NCBI RefSeq assembly: GCF_005222915.1
Contig: NZ_STFX01000005.1
Coordinates: 1-64,000, forward strand
Source: Rhizobium sp. FKL33
GTDB lineage: Bacteria > Pseudomonadota > Alphaproteobacteria > Rhizobiales > Rhizobiaceae
Length of the DNA stretch: 64,000 bases
Direction: 5' to 3'
This document shows positions 34,650-43,979 of the stretch, in pieces. How positions within the stretch are numbered: the stretch's first letter is position 1; each line of letters starts with the position of its first letter. The notes beneath the pieces are model-generated. The model was not told where the DNA came from. It did not search any database and was given only the letters and a program-made list of their open reading frames with translations. Both the position numbers and the translations under genes were made by a program.

Positions 34650-35195
34650 TCAAATCGAATGCGGCGTGTCTTCGGCACGGCTCGCCAGAGGCGACGGCGC
34701 CACTTCGCGGCGGGCCTTGTCGAAAATCTCCATCAGCCGGGCTTCCTGGCTGCGGTCGAGATTGGTGCGGATGATTCGGCCGCCATGCGCGCTCATCGCC
34801 TCGATCACGCGATCGGACGAGGCGCGTTCGGCGAGCAGGAACAGGGCTGCCTGACCCGGCTGCAACACGCCCGCGACATCCTTCATGAATTTGTCGTTGA
34901 TGCCGTAATCGGTGAGCGCGCCGGCGAGAGCGCCCGACGCCGCGCCTGCGGCAACGCCCATCAACGGATTGAAGAAAAGCAAACCGGCCAGCAGGCCCCA
35001 GAAGGCGCCGCCCGAGGCGCCGAGCGCCCAGAGATTGACCATCTGGTGGAGCTTGATCTCGCCATCGGGCTCGGCGGTGGCGACCACGGCGTCATTGACG
35101 GTGACGAGATAATCGCGGGAGAGATTGAAGAGACCCTTGCGGGCTTCTTCGGCCTGGGCTTGGCTGTCATAGCCGAAGACGATGAGTTCGGACAT
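34650..35195 (-). CDS. DUF1269 family membrane protein
   Basis: A 181-residue protein of the DUF1269 family. N-terminal segment MSELIVFGYDSQAQAEEARKGL, a central glycine/alanine-rich hydrophobic part (about 58-95, GASGGAFWGLLAGLLFFNPLMGVAAGAASGALAGALTDYGI) that may form two membrane helices, and a helical C-terminal part (QAALFLLAER). Function unknown; some members are stress-linked. The ATG at 35195 follows AAAGGAA on the minus strand. It converges on the ABC-F gene. Confidence 0.85.
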   Translation of the reverse strand: MSELIVFGYDSQAQAEEARKGLFNLSRDYLVTVNDAVVATAEPDGEIKLHQMVNLWALGASGGAFWGLLAGLLFFNPLMGVAAGAASGALAGALTDYGINDKFMKDVAGVLQPGQAALFLLAERASSDRVIEAMSAHGGRIIRTNLDRSQEARLMEIFDKARREVAPSPLASRAEDTPHSI

Positions 35196-35290
35196 CTGCG
35201 TTCCTTTCGGTTCAGCGCCCCCCTCTCTGATATAGGAGGCAGCCGCGCCGATTAAACCGCAGTCCCATGAATTTCCGGCGACATCGACAA

Positions 35291-36136
35291 TCAGCCGAGC
35301 TCGAAGGTCGTGACGCCGAAGATGCGTCGGAGCGGCAGTTCGGGATAATGGCCGCGATACATGCGCGCGGTCTCGAACACCGGATGCATGCCGTAGCGCA
35401 GCGCCAGCGCCCTCGCCTCGGGATTGGGCATGGGAATGTCGAGATAGACATGGCCGCCGCCGACGCCCGCCACCAGCGCACGGAACAGTCGGTCGGCGAT
35501 ATCGGGCGTATCGGCGAACAGCGGGCCGATCTTATAGCCGGAGCCGCAGGCGCGGATGGCGCCGAGGCCGGTCACCGCGCCGCCGTCGCGGAAGGCGAGT
35601 GCGAAACGGCCATGCCGGGCGTCGGCTTGCGGGTCGAGCCAGGCGGCGAGAAACCGGTCGCGGGCGGCGGGATTGCAGCCGGCGTCATAGGCGAGAAGCG
35701 CCTCGATCGGCGCGCTCGCCGCCGGGACGATGCGCGGATCCATCGGATCCTCGCAAGCGAGTTGGGCGCCGTAGCGGGCATTGGCATGGGCATAGGCGAA
35801 GCCGGATTTGCGGTAGTTTTCCTGTTGCGCCACCACGCCGTCGAGCCCGACGGTCTTTGCCCGGCTCATCGCCAGAACCTGGCTCCACAGCCTGAAGCCG
35901 AGACCCTGACCGCGGAATTGGGGCGCGACGATATAGAAACCGAGAAAACCGTAATCCTGATGGTGATGCACCAGCGAAACGCCGGCGGCGATCTCGCCAT
36001 CCACCTCATCCACCCAGTACCCCTCGGGATCGGCGCGCCAGAAGGCGTCGGCGTCGCCCAGCCCGGGATTCCAGCCTTCTTTCGCCGCCCAGGACACCAG
36101 CGCCTCGAGATCGGTTTTCGCAGCCCTTCTGATCAT
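35291..36136 (-). CDS. GNAT N-acetyltransferase with C-terminal Acetyltransf_18-type domain
   Basis: A 281-residue protein with a GNAT domain in the first half (MIRRAAKTDLEALVSWAAKEGW; acetyl-CoA loop QFRGQGLGFRLW near residue 75-86). The second half resembles the sterol-carrier-like domain paired with GNAT in YitI-like proteins (FRDGGAVTGLGAIRACGSGYKIGPLFAD). The substrate is unknown. The ATG at 36136 was chosen because AGGGAG lies eight bases upstream; a GTG at 36145 is in frame. It appears to be single and divergent from the sugar dehydrogenase gene. Confidence 0.85.
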   Translation of the reverse strand: MIRRAAKTDLEALVSWAAKEGWNPGLGDADAFWRADPEGYWVDEVDGEIAAGVSLVHHHQDYGFLGFYIVAPQFRGQGLGFRLWSQVLAMSRAKTVGLDGVVAQQENYRKSGFAYAHANARYGAQLACEDPMDPRIVPAASAPIEALLAYDAGCNPAARDRFLAAWLDPQADARHGRFALAFRDGGAVTGLGAIRACGSGYKIGPLFADTPDIADRLFRALVAGVGGGHVYLDIPMPNPEARALALRYGMHPVFETARMYRGHYPELPLRRIFGVTTFELG

Positions 36137-36285
36137 GCTTGCCACTCCCTCTCCGGCAGTGCATCACAAAAAGCGCGGATTTACCAGTTGCTTCCTTGGC
36201 TCGGCGCTTGCCCGGCGGCGGCATTCTGGTAAGAGCGGATAATAATCATACTTTTCCAGGAAACACTCAGTTCGGGAACAGACAG

Positions 36286-37212
36286 ATGGCCCCCATCAAG
36301 CTCGCAATCGTCGGCGTCGGTAAAATCGTGCGCGACCAGCATCTTCCGGCGATCGCCGGCAACGGAGACTTCGCCCTCGTCGCCACCGCCAGCCGTCATG
36401 GGACGGTGGACGGCGTGCCGTCCTTCAAATCGATCGAGGAGATGCTCGCGGCCATGCCGGAGATCGAGGCGGTGTCGCTGTGCATGCCGCCGCAATTCCG
36501 CTACGAGGCGGCGCTGACCGCGTTGAACGCCGGCAAGCATGTCTTCCTCGAAAAGCCGCCGGGCGCGACGATTTCCGAAGTGGAAGACCTCAAGCGGATC
36601 GCCGAGGCCAAAGGCGTGTCGCTGTTCGCCAGCTGGCATTCACGCTATGCGCCGGCGGTGGAGGCCGCCAAGGACTTCCTCGCGGCGTCGCCGATGAAGT
36701 CGCTGTTCATCAACTGGAAGGAAGACGTGCGTCACTGGCATCCCGGTCAGGCCTGGATCTGGGAGCCGGGTGGCCTCGGCGTCTTCGACCCCGGCATCAA
36801 CGCGCTGTCGATCCTGACCCATATCCTGCCGAAACCGGTCTTCATCACCGAAGCCGAGCTGGAATTCCCGGAAAACCGCGCCGCGCCCATCGCCGCGAGC
36901 ATGCGCTTTTCCAACGCCGACAAGCCTGACGTCTCGGCCGAATTCGACTGGCGCCAGACCGGCCCGCAGAGCTGGGACATCGAAGCCGAAACGGAAGCCG
37001 GCAAGATGCGTCTGGCGGACGGCGGCGGCAAGCTGTTCATCGACGGCGTGCTCTCCTTCGAAGGCCCGATCATGGAATATCCCAATCTTTACGGGCGCTT
37101 CGCCGAAATCGTCAAAGCCGGCGTCAGCGACTGCGACATCGCGCCGCTGACCCATGTCGCCGACGCCTTCATGCTCGGCCGCCGCAAGATCGTGGACGCC
37201 TTTCACGATTGA
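36286..37212 (+). CDS. Gfo/Idh/MocA sugar dehydrogenase (galactose/arabinose 1-dehydrogenase-like)
   Basis: A 308-residue NAD(P)-dependent dehydrogenase. The N-terminal Rossmann fold has LAIVGVGKIVRDQHLPAI, and the catalytic lysine is in HVFLEKPPGAT. The middle WIWEPGGLGVFDPGINALSI is strongly like D-galactose and L-arabinose 1-dehydrogenases of the type described in Azospirillum and Caulobacter-like pathways. The product would be a lactone for the non-phosphorylative route, but no other genes of such a route are near. The ATG at 36286 gives MAPIKLAIVG; the frame is open from 36139. It is followed by a strong hairpin. Confidence 0.88.
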   Translation: MAPIKLAIVGVGKIVRDQHLPAIAGNGDFALVATASRHGTVDGVPSFKSIEEMLAAMPEIEAVSLCMPPQFRYEAALTALNAGKHVFLEKPPGATISEVEDLKRIAEAKGVSLFASWHSRYAPAVEAAKDFLAASPMKSLFINWKEDVRHWHPGQAWIWEPGGLGVFDPGINALSILTHILPKPVFITEAELEFPENRAAPIAASMRFSNADKPDVSAEFDWRQTGPQSWDIEAETEAGKMRLADGGGKLFIDGVLSFEGPIMEYPNLYGRFAEIVKAGVSDCDIAPLTHVADAFMLGRRKIVDAFHD

Positions 37213-37219
37213 CGCCAGC

Positions 37220-37246
37220 CGCCCCGGATCGGCTCGATACGGGGCG
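37220..37246 (+). terminator. Hairpin after the sugar dehydrogenase gene
   Basis: CGCCCCG (37220-37226) pairs with CGGGGCG (37240-37246); inside, ATCG and CGAT extend the stem after one mismatch. TCTTAACC follows, so there is no long T run. Confidence 0.55.
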
Positions 37247-37275
37247 TCTTAACCGAATGGCAAGGCTTGGGCGTC

Positions 37276-38775
37276 ATGATCGCGCCGGACGAATATTTCC
37301 GGAGTGATGTTTTGAGCCCTTTGCTGACAGGCATGTTGCGCCGTTTCAGAAGCGCCGCCGCACGGACGGCGTCGCTTTTCGGCGCCGACCGCAGCGGCAA
37401 TTTCGCGCTCACTTTCGCCCTCGTCTCCGTCCCCACCCTGATCGGCGTCGGCGCGTCCATCGACTATGTCCACGCCTACAACATCCGCGACCGCATGCAG
37501 GATGATCTCGATGCAGCGCTGATCGCCGCCGTGCGCGAAGTCGACACGCTGACCGAAGCAAATATCAAGGAGCGCGTAAAGGTCTGGTTCAACGCGCAGG
37601 GCAAGTCCGCCGGGATCGGCTACACGATCGACACCGATACGATCGCCATCAGCAAGTCGAACCGGACCATCCAGGCGACGGTTCAAGGCGTTGTGCCGAC
37701 GACGATGATGAAGATCGCTGGCATCGACAACGTCAATGTTAAGGTCGCCGCGGCGGTCGCAGGTCCGGCGACTTCCTACCTCGAAGTATATATCGCGCTG
37801 GACAAATCCGCCTCGATGCTGCTGGCCGCGACAAGCGCCGGGCAGACGACGATGATGAACATAAAGAACACGTCTGGCTCAGCGAGCAATTGTGTTTTCG
37901 CCTGCCACGAGGTGGAGGGAGGCCCGTGGAAGGTGGGGTCGTCCAGCTATTCGACCTTATACTCTGCAGCCAAGGCCGCAAGCGTCTCCCTCAGGGCGGA
38001 CGTCGCCGTCACAGCCGCCCAGGAAGTCGTCGATCTCATCAAGGCTGCGGATCCGACGGGATCGCGCATCAAGGTGGGGCTCTATACGCTCGGTGAGACA
38101 GCTACCCAAGAACTCGCCCCTACTTATTCGGCGAGCGATGCGATAACCGCACTCAAGACAGATAAAGACCTCACCAGCGCTACTTCCATTGCCTATTCAT
38201 ATTTCGACAAGTCTCTCGCAGCATTGTCTAAATATGTCGGAAGCGCTGGCGACGGCAGTTCCAAGGACTCTCCGTTGAAGCTGGTTCTGATCTTGACCGA
38301 CGGCGTCCAATCGCAACGTAGCTGGGTCACAACGAACAACGGCACCGCAACGCAAAACGGCACATGGATTTGCGTCAAATCCAAAAACGACAAATGCGTG
38401 AAATATAACACCGCCTATTTCCCCGACCAACCGAAGGTTTCTCCGCTCAATCCGAATTGGTGCAAATCGATGAAGACCAATTCCGCAACTGTCGGGGTCC
38501 TGTACACAGAATATCTCGCCATCGACACGGACTGGGGCTATAACGGCACCGTCGGGGAAACCATGGCGACCAGCGGTTTCAAATCCATCTGGGGCGGAAC
38601 GATAAAGACCGGCGTTGCCACGTCAACGACGCGGCGGGATTACATCCCTTATGCCCTCTCCGACTGCGCCAGCTCGTCAGACCTCTTCCTCGCTGCAAAC
38701 GATCCCGACGAGATCGAGGCAGGGTTGGCGACGATCTTCCAGCAATATCTCGGTTCCGTCCGGCTGACGCGGTGA
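37276..38775 (+). CDS. Second TadG-like protein with von Willebrand A domain
   Basis: A 499-residue protein with the Tad N-terminus (DRSGNFALTFALVSVPTLIGVGASIDYVHAYNIRDRMQDDLDAALIAA, membrane helix at about 43-62). The VWA domain begins near residue 170, with MIDAS D-x-S-x-S at 176-180 (DKSAS) and later KLVLILTDGVQS. Two cysteines in CVFACHE match the first TadG-like gene (CAFACHI). Start chosen at ATG 37276; a TTG at 37267 and an ATG at 37333 are alternatives. Two TadE-like genes follow directly, so the three form one Tad/Flp-pilus accessory operon. Confidence 0.88.
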   Translation: MIAPDEYFRSDVLSPLLTGMLRRFRSAAARTASLFGADRSGNFALTFALVSVPTLIGVGASIDYVHAYNIRDRMQDDLDAALIAAVREVDTLTEANIKERVKVWFNAQGKSAGIGYTIDTDTIAISKSNRTIQATVQGVVPTTMMKIAGIDNVNVKVAAAVAGPATSYLEVYIALDKSASMLLAATSAGQTTMMNIKNTSGSASNCVFACHEVEGGPWKVGSSSYSTLYSAAKAASVSLRADVAVTAAQEVVDLIKAADPTGSRIKVGLYTLGETATQELAPTYSASDAITALKTDKDLTSATSIAYSYFDKSLAALSKYVGSAGDGSSKDSPLKLVLILTDGVQSQRSWVTTNNGTATQNGTWICVKSKNDKCVKYNTAYFPDQPKVSPLNPNWCKSMKTNSATVGVLYTEYLAIDTDWGYNGTVGETMATSGFKSIWGGTIKTGVATSTTRRDYIPYALSDCASSSDLFLAANDPDEIEAGLATIFQQYLGSVRLTR

Positions 38776-38782
38776 GGGCGGG

Positions 38783-39292
38783 ATGAGACGATTGCGACAT
38801 TATCTTCTCAACAGGAAAGGCAGCACGGCGATCGAATTCGCGATCCTCGCCCTGCCCTTCATCGTCATCATCCTAGCGATCATCGAAATCGCGCTGATGT
38901 TCTTCGTCGATTCGGCGCTCGATTCCGCCGTTCACAAAGCGGTTCGGCAGGTGCGGGTCGGAACGGCGAAGTCCGGCAACTGGAACATCAGCAATTTCAA
39001 GACGGCGATCTGCTCGGATTTGTCCTATTCCTTTTCCTGCTCGGCCAATCTTCTGGTGCGCGTCACCGTGATCACCGACATGAATTCGGTAACCAAGGTC
39101 AATCCGTCCTCGGGCGGCGTCCTGAATGTCACCGAAACCTTCAATATCGGCAGCGCCGGCGATTATGTGCTGGTCCAGGCCTTCCTGCCCTGGGATCCGA
39201 CGCTCAAGCTCTACACGTTCGCCTCAGGCCGCCTGAACGACGGGCGTTACGTGCTGGGCGCCGCAGACCTCTTCAAGAACGAGCCCTTCTGA
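38783..39292 (+). CDS. TadE-family pseudopilin
   Basis: A 169-residue TadE-like protein. After a short basic head (MRRLRHYLLNRKG) it has STAIEFAILALPFIVIILAIIEIALMFF, the prepilin-like segment with the conserved Glu after a likely Gly cleavage site, and then a long membrane helix. The exported part is short and rich in Thr/Val/Ser. TadE proteins are processed by the prepilin peptidase and are needed for Flp pilus assembly. It starts eight bases after the TadG-like stop and its stop overlaps the next ATG. Confidence 0.88.
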   Translation: MRRLRHYLLNRKGSTAIEFAILALPFIVIILAIIEIALMFFVDSALDSAVHKAVRQVRVGTAKSGNWNISNFKTAICSDLSYSFSCSANLLVRVTVITDMNSVTKVNPSSGGVLNVTETFNIGSAGDYVLVQAFLPWDPTLKLYTFASGRLNDGRYVLGAADLFKNEPF

Positions 39293-39867
39293 TGCCGGAA
39301 CCGCGAGCGAAGAGAACCATGCCCTCGATCGTCCAGCGCTTCCGCAAGGACCGCTCGGGCGTCTCGGCGATCGAATTCGTGCTGATCTTCCCGATTCTTG
39401 TGGCGCTGCTCGCCGGCACGGTGGATTTCGGCCAGGCCTTGATGGTGTCGCGCAAGATGAACCAGATCGTCTCGACGCTCGGCGACATGATCGCCCAGAA
39501 ATCGAGCTGGACGACGTCGGAAGCCAACGCGATCATTACCGGCACGACCACGATCATCCTGCCGTTTTCGACCACCAACCTGAAGATCAAGCTCGCCGTG
39601 GTCGACGTCGCCTCCGACTTGTCGACCAAGGTCAATTGGGGCCTCGCCTACCAGGATACAGCCCCGTCCAAGAATGGCGCTTCGCCGGTCACGGTGCCGA
39701 CCACCATCGCGCAATCGGGCGTCCAGCTCGTAACGGTTGTGGCCACCTATCAATTGACCACGCCATTTTCGAGTTTGCTGCAGCCTGTAACCGGGGTCTC
39801 GACCTATAATTACAGCAAGACCTACATCATGCGGCCGCGCGTGAAGGATACGATCACGCTCGACTGA
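39292..39867 (+). CDS. TadE/TadF-family pseudopilin
   Basis: A 191-residue second pseudopilin-like protein. The prepilin-type segment is DRSGVSAIEFVLIFPILVALLAGTVDFGQAL (about 20-50), again with Gly-x4-Glu. The exported part is Thr-rich (TTSEANAIITGTTTIILPFSTTNLKIKLAVVDV). It is typical of TadE/TadF in the Tad locus. TGATG at 39290-39294 joins it to the preceding stop, so translation is coupled. No CpaB/CpaC, TadA or TadB gene is in the window; this is a detached three-gene set. Confidence 0.85.
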   Translation: MPEPRAKRTMPSIVQRFRKDRSGVSAIEFVLIFPILVALLAGTVDFGQALMVSRKMNQIVSTLGDMIAQKSSWTTSEANAIITGTTTIILPFSTTNLKIKLAVVDVASDLSTKVNWGLAYQDTAPSKNGASPVTVPTTIAQSGVQLVTVVATYQLTTPFSSLLQPVTGVSTYNYSKTYIMRPRVKDTITLD

Positions 39868-39876
39868 CCAGCAGAA

Positions 39877-40323
39877 TCAGGCCTTCTTTTCCCAGCGACC
39901 ATCATTGTTCTGCTGCCAGTAGGACAATTGCCCGCCGTCTGCTTTCAGCTTCTTCCACTGTGCGCGGGCATGCGCCAATTGCGCATCGTCGTGACCGTCG
40001 AACATCAGCACCAGCCGCTCATAGCCGGCGATGTCGTCCGGCGCCGCGCCGTCGACATAAAAGCGAATATGCGCGCGATTAGGATTGCCCGACGAGGAGG
40101 TGATGAGGATCGGCTGCTCCTCGGCCATCTCGTCGGCGGCCAACCCATGCGGCAGAAAGCTCTCGGCGCGATAGGTCCAGAGATGCGCATCCAGAGCCGC
40201 CTCGCGATCGGCGCTCGTCGTTTGCACGGCGACGCGCCATTTGCGCTCGAGGCTCTTTTCGAGCAGAGGCGGAAGCGCATCCTCGATCCTGGTCTCGGTG
40301 AGATGATAGAAGAGAATATCCAC
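39877..40323 (-). CDS. holC: DNA polymerase III chi subunit
   Basis: A 148-residue HolC-type protein that links the clamp loader to single-strand binding protein. It has MDILFYHLTETRIEDALPPLLEKSLERKW at the N-terminus, LDAHLWTYRAESFLPHG in the middle, and RLVLMFDGHDDAQLAHARAQWKKLKADG near the end, the usual HolC sequence blocks. It lies 23 bases after pepA on the same strand; holC with pepA is a common alphaproteobacterial pair. It is convergent with the TadE/F gene. Confidence 0.94.
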   Translation of the reverse strand: MDILFYHLTETRIEDALPPLLEKSLERKWRVAVQTTSADREAALDAHLWTYRAESFLPHGLAADEMAEEQPILITSSSGNPNRAHIRFYVDGAAPDDIAGYERLVLMFDGHDDAQLAHARAQWKKLKADGGQLSYWQQNNDGRWEKKA

Positions 40324-40346
40324 GCGTCCGCCCCGCTCTTGACTTG

Positions 40347-41849
40347 TCAGGCTTCGTAATAGGCCCGGACCAGTTCGTCCAGCAACCGCACGCCGTAGCC
40401 CGATCCCCAGGACTGGTTGATCTCGTCGGACGGCGCGCCCATGGCGGTCGAGGCGATGTCGAGATGCGCCCAGGGCGTGGAGCCGACGAAGCGCTTCAGG
40501 AACTGCGCCGCCGTGATGGCGCCGGCCTGGCGGCTGCCGCCGGTGTTTTTCATGTCGGCGAAGCGGCTGTCGATCATCTTGTCATACTCACGGCCGAGCG
40601 GCATGCGCCACAGGCGTTCGCCGGTGTTGATGCCGGAGATCAGGAGATTGGCGGCGAGCGTGTCGTCATTCGAGAACAGTCCAGCGTGATGGGCGCCGAG
40701 CGCCACCCCGATTGCGCCGGTGAGCGTGGCGAGGTTGATCATGAAGGCCGGCTTGAAGCGCTCATTGGTGTACCACAGCGCGTCGCAGAGCACGAGACGG
40801 CCTTCGGCGTCGGTGTTGATCACCTCGATCGTCTGGCCGGACATCGACTTGACGATGTCGCCGGGCCGCTGGGCGTTGCCGTCGGGCATGTTCTCCACCA
40901 GACCGATCACGCCGACCACATTGACCTTGGCCTTGCGGGCGGCGAGCGTGTGGATGAGGCCGGTGACGGCGGCGGCGCCGCCCATGTCGCCCTTCATGTC
41001 CTCCATGCCGGCGGCCGGCTTGATGGAAATGCCGCCGGTGTCGAAGACGACGCCCTTGCCGATGAAGGCGTAGGTCTTGTCTTTCGATTTCCCGCCCTTC
41101 CACTGCATCACCACGAGACGCGGCGGACGGACCGAACCCTGCGCCACGCCGAGCAGCGCGCCCATGCCGAGCTTGCGCATGTCCTTTTCGGTCAAGATCT
41201 CGATCTCGACGCCGAGCTTTTCGAGCTCTTCGGCCTTGGCGGCGAACTCTTCGGGCCCGAGCACATTGGCCGGCTCGTTGACGAGGTCGCGGGCGAGAAT
41301 CACGCCGCCCGCCACCGCCTCGGTGGTTTCGAAGGCCTTCTTGGCGGCGGAATGCGATGCAGTGACCAGGGTGATCTTGGCGAGCTTGTCGCCGCCGTTG
41401 CCGTTGTCCTCGGCGTCGTCCTTCTTGGTCTTGTAGCGATCGAAGCGATAGGCGCGCAGCAGCATGCCCAGCGCAAAATCGGCGGCGTTCATGGCCGTCG
41501 TCTCATGATCCGGAACGTCGAGGAAAACGGAGGCCTTCTCCGCGCCCCCGAGCGCCGCGGCGACGACGCCGCCCGCCTTGACCCAATCCTGCTGACCGAA
41601 TTCGCCTTTGGCGCCCAAGCCGATCACCAGCAGTCTGTCCACGGCGGAGCCTTCGGGGGCGAGCAGGTCGAGTTTGCCGAATTTCTTGCCCTTGAAACGC
41701 GCGGTCTTGGCGGCCTTGGCGATCACGCCTGCGGGATCGAGATCCTCTGGCGCGGATGTCGGCCCCTCATCCGAAAACCTGAGAACGACGGCGACGCCGC
41801 CCGCCACCTTGGCCGAGCGGGAGAAAGAAATATCGAGACGCGAAGACAT
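40347..41849 (-). CDS. pepA: Leucyl aminopeptidase
   Basis: A 500-residue M17 metalloaminopeptidase that removes N-terminal leucine and other residues using two metal ions. The signature [14 protein letters not shown] is intact, with [31 protein letters not shown] supplying further metal and active-site residues (Lys in the SIKP stretch). The N-terminal domain is short and variable, as in the family. The ATG at 41849 has AAGG eight bases upstream; an ATG six codons earlier (41867) is also in frame. It is followed by holC in the same transcript. Confidence 0.96.
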   Translation of the reverse strand: MSSRLDISFSRSAKVAGGVAVVLRFSDEGPTSAPEDLDPAGVIAKAAKTARFKGKKFGKLDLLAPEGSAVDRLLVIGLGAKGEFGQQDWVKAGGVVAAALGGAEKASVFLDVPDHETTAMNAADFALGMLLRAYRFDRYKTKKDDAEDNGNGGDKLAKITLVTASHSAAKKAFETTEAVAGGVILARDLVNEPANVLGPEEFAAKAEELEKLGVEIEILTEKDMRKLGMGALLGVAQGSVRPPRLVVMQWKGGKSKDKTYAFIGKGVVFDTGGISIKPAAGMEDMKGDMGGAAAVTGLIHTLAARKAKVNVVGVIGLVENMPDGNAQRPGDIVKSMSGQTIEVINTDAEGRLVLCDALWYTNERFKPAFMINLATLTGAIGVALGAHHAGLFSNDDTLAANLLISGINTGERLWRMPLGREYDKMIDSRFADMKNTGGSRQAGAITAAQFLKRFVGSTPWAHLDIASTAMGAPSDEINQSWGSGYGVRLLDELVRAYYEA

Positions 41850-41989
41850 TCGCAGCACCTTTTTCATGACGAGTATCGATTCTGATCTTGGACAAGGTCA
41901 GCCGCAATGCAAGCATAAGCCTGCTGCGTCTGTCATATTCATGTTACTAATATGGGAGACCGTCCGCCTCAAAACGCGCCAGGAAGATC

Positions 41990-42739
41990 ATGACGCCCGA
42001 GGACCATGAAAGAAATGCCCTGTCCTACACCTTGCTCGCGCTCGTGGCGGCAGTGGTGACGCTCGGCGTCTTTCACGCCTTTCCCGGCCTCGATCTGGCG
42101 GCCGCGAAACTGTTCTGCCACGCTTACGCGCCTGGGGACGCGATGTTCGCGGGCCGCTACTGTCCGGGCTTTCCAGCTCAGGATGACTGGCGATTGAGGG
42201 CAGTTCGGAAAGTCCTGTTCTATCTGCCACCGATGGCCGCCACTCTCTTCGCAGTCGACATGCTCTATAGACGAGCGGTCACCCCTCCCTGGCTCTGTCG
42301 TGGTTATCGCCTGGAAGCGATGGCGCTCCTGGCCTATCTGGCTGTTCCGATTTGCCTCGTGAACGGCGTCTTCAAAGAATATTCCGGGCGTCCGAGACCC
42401 TATGATACGACTTTGTTCGGCGGTGATCTGAATTTCGTTTCTGTCGCTGATTTCACTGGCGCCTGCACCCGCAACTGTTCGTTCGTATCCGGCGAAGCAG
42501 CTGCGGCGGGCTGGCTGCTGGGCGTCGCCCTCATTCTCCCGTCCCGATACTCATTGCTTCGCCTTGCGTTGATCGTCGCGTCGATCGTCACCCCCGTCCT
42601 GCGGGTCGCGATGGGCGGGCACTATCTGTCCGATGCGTTGCTCGGCTGGCTGGCGGGCGCGATTTCATTGCCATTGATGATGGTCGCCTCGAGCGCCTTG
42701 AAAAGGCCTCGGATGCAAGTGATCAAAAGCCGGACTTGA
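41990..42739 (+). CDS. PAP2-family phosphatase
   Basis: A 249-residue integral membrane phosphatase of the PAP2 superfamily, with about six membrane helices. Motif 1 is K129-x4-R134-P (KEYSGRPRP) and motif 3 is R205-x5-H211-x3-D215 (RVAMGGHYLSD). Motif 2 is FVSGEA at 165-170, where most members have PSGH, so the usual histidine is replaced by Glu169. This SGE form is known in a distinct PAP2 subgroup. The substrate may be a lipid phosphate or lipid A phosphate; LPS-export genes follow. It lies between pepA and lptF. Confidence 0.85.
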   Translation: MTPEDHERNALSYTLLALVAAVVTLGVFHAFPGLDLAAAKLFCHAYAPGDAMFAGRYCPGFPAQDDWRLRAVRKVLFYLPPMAATLFAVDMLYRRAVTPPWLCRGYRLEAMALLAYLAVPICLVNGVFKEYSGRPRPYDTTLFGGDLNFVSVADFTGACTRNCSFVSGEAAAAGWLLGVALILPSRYSLLRLALIVASIVTPVLRVAMGGHYLSDALLGWLAGAISLPLMMVASSALKRPRMQVIKSRT

Positions 42740-42815
42740 TCGCCACAGGCAAAAGTGCGAAATCGCTGGACCGGGGTCCGCGTGGAGCCCACGAAAACAG
42801 TCATGCGGATCCTGG

Positions 42816-43979
42816 ATGTATCTGATCGAGACCTACATCTTCGGGCGAGTGTTTCGGATGTTCCTGTCCGCGCTTGCGCCGGTTCTGGCCATCATCTGGG
42901 CCACACAGGTGCTCGGCCGGATCAACCTGGTGACGGATAGCGGCCAGTCGATCGGCTCATTCGCGTTGCTGGCTCTCTATATCCTGCCCAACATCATCCC
43001 GGTGGTGCTGCCTTTCGCGGTGATCATTGCGGTGGCGCAGACCTTCCATGCGATGAACAATGATTCGGAATTGCCGGTGCTCGATGCCGCCGGCATGCCC
43101 AGACGCTATCTCTACCGTCCGGTTCTGGTGCTGACGTCGCTCCTCTGCATCGTCTCTTTCTCGATCGACAATTTCGTCGAACCCGTCACTCGCCTCGGCA
43201 TGCGAAAGACCATAGCGGCGACCTATGCCGACCTCCTGTCCTCGGTGATCGAGGAAAAGGCCTTCCGCAAGATCGACGATGGTCTCTATGTGCAGATCTC
43301 GGAACGGGTGAAGGGCCGCGTGCTGCGCGGGCTGTTCGTGGCGGATTCGCGCGATCCCCGCTACGAAATGCTCTACTACGCCCGTGAAGGCGCGGTCGAT
43401 CCGAACGGCGGCACGTTGATCATGAAAGACGGCGAGATTCACCGCAAGGCCCCGGCCGGCAGCGCGTCCATCATTCATTTCGATTCCTATTCCTTCGACC
43501 TGTCCGACCTGTCGGAATCCAAGGGCGAAGCAAAATTGAGGGCGGCCGATCGCGATCTGCCATTCCTCCTCAACCCCGACGTCAACGACGCCGACTACAA
43601 GAGCGATCCGGCGAGTTATCAGGCGGAACTGCATCGTCGGCTGACGGACTGGTTTTACCCGGTCACCTTCGCCTTGATGGCGCTGGCGTTGGCGGGCAGC
43701 GCCCATTCGCATCGCGAACGCAAGGTGCACCCGCTGCTGCCGGCGCTCATCTTCGCCTTCGCTTTCCGTTGGGGAGCATTCTATTTCGCCAACCGCATCG
43801 AAAATGGCGGCCAGCCCTGGCAACTCTATGCCTTCGCGGGCTCGATCACCGTCATCCTGATTCTCGTGATCTTCCGTTCGGGCAGACGGCTCGGCCGCCG
43901 CGGCTCAATGATCGACGGGTGCGAAACGCTCATTCGCCGGCATCTGCGCCGCGGCGATACGGAGGGAGCCTCCCCATGA
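42816..43979 (+). CDS. lptF: LPS export permease LptF
   Basis: A 387-residue inner-membrane subunit of the LptB2FG transporter, which extracts LPS toward LptC. N-terminal helices start MYLIETYIFGRVFRMFLSALAPVLAIIWATQVLGR. A periplasmic beta-jellyroll domain covers about 120-265, and the last three helices are at about 280-360. The FALMALALAGSAHSHRER stretch near the second coupling helix is family-like. The stop overlaps the lptG start (ATGATG), so the two are coupled. The ATG at 42816 is not preceded by a strong Shine-Dalgarno sequence (CCTGG only). Confidence 0.94.
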   Translation: MYLIETYIFGRVFRMFLSALAPVLAIIWATQVLGRINLVTDSGQSIGSFALLALYILPNIIPVVLPFAVIIAVAQTFHAMNNDSELPVLDAAGMPRRYLYRPVLVLTSLLCIVSFSIDNFVEPVTRLGMRKTIAATYADLLSSVIEEKAFRKIDDGLYVQISERVKGRVLRGLFVADSRDPRYEMLYYAREGAVDPNGGTLIMKDGEIHRKAPAGSASIIHFDSYSFDLSDLSESKGEAKLRAADRDLPFLLNPDVNDADYKSDPASYQAELHRRLTDWFYPVTFALMALALAGSAHSHRERKVHPLLPALIFAFAFRWGAFYFANRIENGGQPWQLYAFAGSITVILILVIFRSGRRLGRRGSMIDGCETLIRRHLRRGDTEGASP

